Position numbers and translations under genes: made by a program
Shown here: one piece after another, positions 5,299-7,604 of the stretch
Layout of the letters: every line of letters starts with the position of its first letter
Numbering within the stretch: the first letter of the stretch is position 1
The notes under the pieces: model-generated
The model's database searches: none
What the model was told of the DNA's origin: nothing
Seen by the model: only the letters and a program-made list of their open reading frames with translations
NCBI GenBank assembly: GCA_033763595.1
Contig: JANRKH010000057.1
Span: forward strand, 1-7,604
Reading direction: 5' to 3'
Length of the DNA stretch: 7,604 bases
Source of the DNA: JANRKH01 sp033763595
GTDB taxonomy: Bacteria > Pseudomonadota > Alphaproteobacteria > Rickettsiales > Rickettsiaceae

Positions 5299-5832
5299 TT
5301 ACAATCGCTTTATGAAAATTAATAGCCTCATCAACATCAATTCCATTTTTTCAAAAAAATCTGAAGCTCCTGCTGTCTTTGCATGCTCAAGCAGAATTAG
5401 CATTTCTTTATGATTTGAATGCATTTGGTGTAATTCAGCCTTGTCAAGCTCTTTAATTGACGCAGTATATTCATCTTTTTTATCTATATTTGTTTCTAGA
5501 TTCAGTTTCGAATTAGAAGCTGCTATTTCAAGGACCGCTTTGTGAGAGCCTAAAAGATGCTCATATCCAGAAAATAATCTTGTGTTTCTTTGTTGCTTGA
5601 ATGAACTTATTATATTACTTGCTACTTCATTATTTTCCTCGTTATTTAGCGCTGAGATTATTTTTGAAGAATCACTTTCTTCGAGAAAGTCAAGAAACTT
5701 TCCGCAGGATTCTATTGCTGATTTATATTTATCCTCTTCTTTTTCGCGGGTTAGATAGGCTTTATTTGCAGCCTGCATTCTTGATTCAAATCCATCTTGA
5801 ATCGATTTTCTTATTTCTTCAGGATATTTCAT
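5299..5832 (-). CDS. Hypothetical helical protein (N-terminal part of split gene)
   Basis: This ORF of 177 residues is of unknown family. Its composition (Glu, Lys, Ser, Ala, Asn) and heptad-like spacing in residues 1-55 suggest a mostly helical, possibly coiled-coil, soluble protein. It has no signal peptide or membrane segment. The start is fixed by an in-frame TAA just upstream (5836-5838), though the Shine-Dalgarno is weak. Residues up to about 162 look genuine; the last 15 (MELMLMRLLIFIKRL) look out of frame. It faces hpf across a 261-bp AT-rich divergent region. Confidence 0.6.
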   Translation of the reverse strand: MKYPEEIRKSIQDGFESRMQAANKAYLTREKEEDKYKSAIESCGKFLDFLEESDSSKIISALNNEENNEVASNIISSFKQQRNTRLFSGYEHLLGSHKAVLEIAASNSKLNLETNIDKKDEYTASIKELDKAELHQMHSNHKEMLILLEHAKTAGASDFFEKMELMLMRLLIFIKRL

Positions 5833-5874
5833 ATTTTATTTGCATGATTATCTAACTTAAATTCTACTATTATT

Positions 5875-5880
5875 ATTATA
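5875..5880 (-). promoter_or_regulatory. Candidate -10 box for the split gene
   Basis: A perfect TATAAT on the minus strand, about 43 nt before the ATG at 5832. No convincing -35 (TAGATG or TTAGAT at 17-18 bp). The surrounding DNA is a run of TAT/ATT triplets, so chance is a real alternative. Confidence 0.3.
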
Positions 5881-5998
5881 ATTAGATAAATAAAAGTCAT
5901 CTAAAAACTAATATTATCTTTTGTATTAAACTAATATGCAACATTTATTAAATAATACTAACTCAAAACCTTCAAACCAAATCTCTCGTGCTCTATGT

Positions 5999-6036
5999 TT
6001 TTCAAATTCTCAAATTTAAAAACTCTAATTTGAAAA
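5999..6036. promoter_or_regulatory. Inverted repeat upstream of hpf, possible operator
   Basis: TTTTCAAATT (5999-6008) and AATTTGAAAA (6027-6036) are perfect 10-bp inverted copies 18 bp apart. The right arm abuts the candidate hpf -35. It could be a repressor site or a chance palindrome in AT-rich DNA. Confidence 0.3.
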
Positions 6037-6065
6037 TTGCAATTTTTTTTTAATATGGCTAATAT
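6037..6065 (+). promoter_or_regulatory. Candidate hpf promoter
   Basis: TTGCAA (6037-6042) and TAATAT (6060-6065) are 17 bp apart and would start transcription about 20 nt before the hpf ATG. An alternative TTGAAA/TAATAT pair (6030-6035, 6051-6056) has only 15-bp spacing. Confidence 0.4.
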
Positions 6066-6093
6066 GCCTAAAATCAACTAAATATCTAAAACT

Positions 6094-6657
6094 ATGAAAG
6101 TAAAAATTTCAGCTCAACATTTTAGCTTACATGAATCAGTTAAATCTTATGCAGAAGAAAAAATAAAAGAGATAGTCGGAAAATATTTTCAAAAAGCCAT
6201 TTGTTCAGATGTGCATTTTACAAGGCAATCATATATTTATATATGCGATATAGTAGTTCATGAGGGGTCTGGTCTTCATGTTATTATAAAAAGTAGCGCT
6301 GAATGTGACGATGTATATTCGGCGTTTGACCAGGCTTCTGCAAAAATTGCCAAGCAACTTAGAAAATATAAATCAAAAATTAAGGATCACCATAACGAAA
6401 AAGCCTCTATTGCTTATGCTGAAGCTACTAAATACATAATAGACCCATATCAAGATGAACAAGAAGGATCAGGGCCGGTAACAATAGCAGAAAAGCCAGT
6501 TCGCATTGGCACTTTTACAGTTGCAGAAGCTATAATGAGAATGGATCTAGATGACCTTCCTGCGCTAATGTTTAAAAATAAAGCCACAAATCGTATGAAT
6601 ATAGTATATTATAGAAAGGACGGTAATATTGCTTGGGTTGATAGTTCGGAAAAATGA
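6094..6657 (+). CDS. hpf: Long-form ribosome hibernation promoting factor
   Basis: Long HPF (also called RaiA or HPF-long) binds the 30S decoding channel in slow growth and pairs ribosomes into inactive 100S dimers. The 187 residues have two parts. An N-terminal S30AE domain spans about 1-98, beginning MKVKISAQHFSLHESVKSYA, with the basic helix AKIAKQLRKYKSKIKDHH at 83-100. After an acidic linker, the C-terminal dimerisation domain spans about 131-184 (IGTFTVAEAIMRMDLDDLPA, then FKNKATNRMNIVYYRKDGNI). The two-domain length separates it from short HPF/YfiA of enterics. The ATG has no clear Shine-Dalgarno. It is followed after 58 bp by nrdR on the same strand and is divergent from the split gene. 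Confidence 0.95.
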   Translation: MKVKISAQHFSLHESVKSYAEEKIKEIVGKYFQKAICSDVHFTRQSYIYICDIVVHEGSGLHVIIKSSAECDDVYSAFDQASAKIAKQLRKYKSKIKDHHNEKASIAYAEATKYIIDPYQDEQEGSGPVTIAEKPVRIGTFTVAEAIMRMDLDDLPALMFKNKATNRMNIVYYRKDGNIAWVDSSEK

Positions 6658-6693
6658 TAAATGCTTGGGATTTTTCTCAATCTCTAAAATAAA

Positions 6694-6699
6694 TATAAT
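6694..6699 (+). promoter_or_regulatory. Candidate -10 box for nrdR
   Basis: A perfect TATAAT in the 58-bp hpf-nrdR gap, 16 nt before the nrdR ATG. No good -35 at normal spacing, so nrdR may instead be read through from hpf. Confidence 0.25.
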
Positions 6700-6715
6700 A
6701 TAAACTTAAACGCTC

Positions 6716-7174
6716 ATGAGATGCCCATTTTGCAATTCTCTTAATACAAGTGTCAAAGACTCACGTCAGATACACAAACACAACATCATTAAAAGAAGAA
6801 GATATTGCGAAGTATGCCACTCTAAATTCTCAACAACCGAGCAACCGATTTTAAGAGAAATTTATGTTATAAAAAGATCTGGAGCAAAAAAACCATTCGA
6901 CAGAGCTAAAATTTATACATCTATCAAAACTGCTCTAAGAAAGAGAAACACAGATGATGCAAAAATAGAAACTATGGTAGATCAAATATGTATTGCACTT
7001 CAAAAAAGCAATGAAATTTATATAAACACTCGAAAAATTGGTGATCTTATCCTGCAAAGCCTTGCTGATGTTGATGAAGTTGCTTACATAAGATTTGCTT
7101 CGGTTTATAAAGATTTTATGTCCGCACAAGATTTTTCACAATTCATAGACGCACTAAATCGAAAGAAAACATAA
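6716..7174 (+). CDS. nrdR: Transcriptional repressor NrdR
   Basis: NrdR senses ATP/dATP and represses ribonucleotide reductase genes by binding NrdR boxes. The 152 residues are full length for the family. The zinc ribbon uses C3, C6, C31 and C34 (CPFC and CEVC), with the family signature VKDSR at 13-17 and KRRRYC at 26-31. The ATP-cone spans about 49-139, from VIKRSGAKKPFDRAKIYTSI (51-70) to VAYIRFASVYKDF (122-134). The zinc ribbon at the very start fixes this ATG even though no Shine-Dalgarno is visible. In many bacteria nrdR sits with riboflavin or nusB genes; here it follows hpf. No NrdR box or ribonucleotide reductase gene is visible in the window. Confidence 0.97.
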   Translation: MRCPFCNSLNTSVKDSRQIHKHNIIKRRRYCEVCHSKFSTTEQPILREIYVIKRSGAKKPFDRAKIYTSIKTALRKRNTDDAKIETMVDQICIALQKSNEIYINTRKIGDLILQSLADVDEVAYIRFASVYKDFMSAQDFSQFIDALNRKKT

Positions 7175-7258
7175 TACAATTTACAAAAATAAATTAGACG
7201 CATAAATTTTAGGGCTCAGGTTTTCGGATCCAGTATTCCATTCCAATAACACTATATG

Positions 7259-7604
7259 TTATCTTGCATTTTCTAATTTCTTAAGCTCCTCTATGGTAAG
7301 AGAAGTAACCGAGGAGATTAATTCTTTACTAAGTCCTTGTTTTAGCATGTTTAGAGCTACTAGTCTCATTCCTTCTTCTCTTCCTTCTTCTCTTCCTTCA
7401 ACTCTTCCCTTCTCTTCGCCAAGCTTGATACCTTCTTCTCTTCCCTCTTCTCGTCCCTCCTCCCTTCCTTCTTCTCTTGCTGTATGGATTGAGTCTTCGT
7501 CTGTGATGAGTCTTTTGCGATAGTGGTAATATTCATTTTTCTCGTCTTGGTTCATCTTTAGCATGTTTAGTTTTTCTGCAACAAGAGTCATGTATTTAGA
7601 ATGG
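7259..7604 (-). CDS. Rpn/PD-(D/E)XK nuclease-transposase family protein, C-terminal part
   Basis: This is the C-terminal end of a gene that continues past the right edge of the window. The frame stays open from the ATG at 7589-7591 to the last base (HSKY before MTLVAEKL), so that ATG is not the real start. The visible part matches the tail of the Rpn family (recombination-promoting nuclease/putative transposase). It has a helical stretch (MNQDEKNEYYHYRKRL), then AREEGREEGREEGREEG-type repeats, then the closing MLKQGLSKELISSVTSLTIE helix pair. The nuclease core lies outside the window, so activity cannot be judged. Such genes are abundant and often decayed in Rickettsiales. It converges with nrdR across an 84-bp gap in which I see no terminator. 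Confidence 0.85.
   Translation of the reverse strand, partial: HSKYMTLVAEKLNMLKMNQDEKNEYYHYRKRLITDEDSIHTAREEGREEGREEGREEGIKLGEEKGRVEGREEGREEGMRLVALNMLKQGLSKELISSVTSLTIEELKKLENAR
7374..7480. repeat. 12-bp tandem repeat coding EEGR units
   Basis: On the plus strand a TTCTTCTCTTCC-like 12-mer recurs with minor changes, in two blocks divided by a non-repeat segment around 7398-7430. On the coding strand each unit gives Glu-Glu-Gly-Arg. The unit is a multiple of three, so copy number can change without breaking the frame. Confidence 0.85.

Larger units (their letters stand above)
4922..5832 (-). pseudogene. Probable single gene split by a -1 frameshift
   Basis: The two unknown ORFs at 5299-5832 and 4922-5275 appear to be one gene. 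In the first ORF the coding strand reads GAA AAA ATG at an A6 tract (5346-5351). The following 15 residues (MELMLMRLLIFIKRL) look like out-of-frame translation. A -1 shift at that tract gives GAA AAA AAT GGA and opens 24 codons (NGIDVDEAINFHKAIVTNQD, then ILTK) leading without a stop into the methionine of the second ORF. The joined product would be 303 residues: a helical, charged N-terminal part followed by a disordered Ser/Thr/Pro-rich basic tail. It may be a pseudogene, a sequencing error in a homopolymer, or slippage. No family is recognised. Confidence 0.65.

Noticed and set aside
5346..5351. Canonical programmed -1 frameshift heptamer
   Set aside because: The frame does not fit X XXY YYZ and no downstream stimulatory stem is evident; slippage on A6 remains possible but is not shown.
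5601..5855. Plus-strand ORF of 84 residues opposite the split gene
   Set aside because: Antisense shadow, Leu/Tyr-rich by composition, with no supporting start signal.
7293..7523. Plus-strand ORF rich in SSLPSSLP repeats
   Set aside because: It is the antisense reading of the EEGR repeats of the Rpn-family gene.

Overview
The window looks like a piece of an AT-rich alphaproteobacterial genome, most likely an obligate intracellular Rickettsiales bacterium (Rickettsiaceae, Midichloriaceae or a protist-endosymbiont relative). The clues are a Rickettsiales-type malate dehydrogenase, a UbiH/COQ6-family hydroxylase, a C-terminal piece of an Rpn/PD-(D/E)XK transposase-like protein with the typical EEGREEG repeats, weak Shine-Dalgarno sequences, short AT-rich spacers and abundant palindromic repeats. 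This assignment is inference from gene style; there is no rRNA or other marker in the window.

Layout. Positions 1-1115 hold no gene. They are a dense array of GTCAT...ATGAC palindromes: seven composite inverted-pair units, several orphan half-units and a decaying 20-bp satellite. Positions 1136-3888 are a minus-strand metabolic and redox cluster: mdh, then a glutathione-peroxidase-family protein that may be exported, then a UbiH-like FAD hydroxylase whose start overlaps the peroxidase stop by one base (TAATG). Positions 3889-4301 are non-coding and contain a second, unrelated element: a nested palindrome bounded by a perfect 10-bp inverted repeat (4031-4285) with a 27-nt stem inside it. Positions 4302-4868 (minus) encode an AlkB-family 2-oxoglutarate/Fe(II) oxygenase most like the ALKBH8 branch. 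Positions 4922-5832 (minus) hold two adjacent unknown ORFs that read as one 303-residue protein if a single -1 shift is allowed at an A6 tract, so this is probably one broken or frameshifted gene. After a 261-bp AT-rich divergent promoter region, the plus strand carries a long-form ribosome hibernation factor (hpf, 6094-6657) and the ribonucleotide reductase repressor nrdR (6716-7174). At the right edge a minus-strand Rpn-family gene runs out of the window.

How the genes fit together. Mdh (TCA cycle, NADH), the UbiH-like hydroxylase (ubiquinone) and the peroxidase (lipid or hydrogen peroxide removal) make a sensible respiration and oxidative-stress cluster. Hpf and NrdR both damp growth functions, ribosomes and dNTP supply respectively. 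I see no defence island, CRISPR array, toxin-antitoxin pair or biosynthetic cluster. The most unusual parts are the two repeat systems and the split gene.
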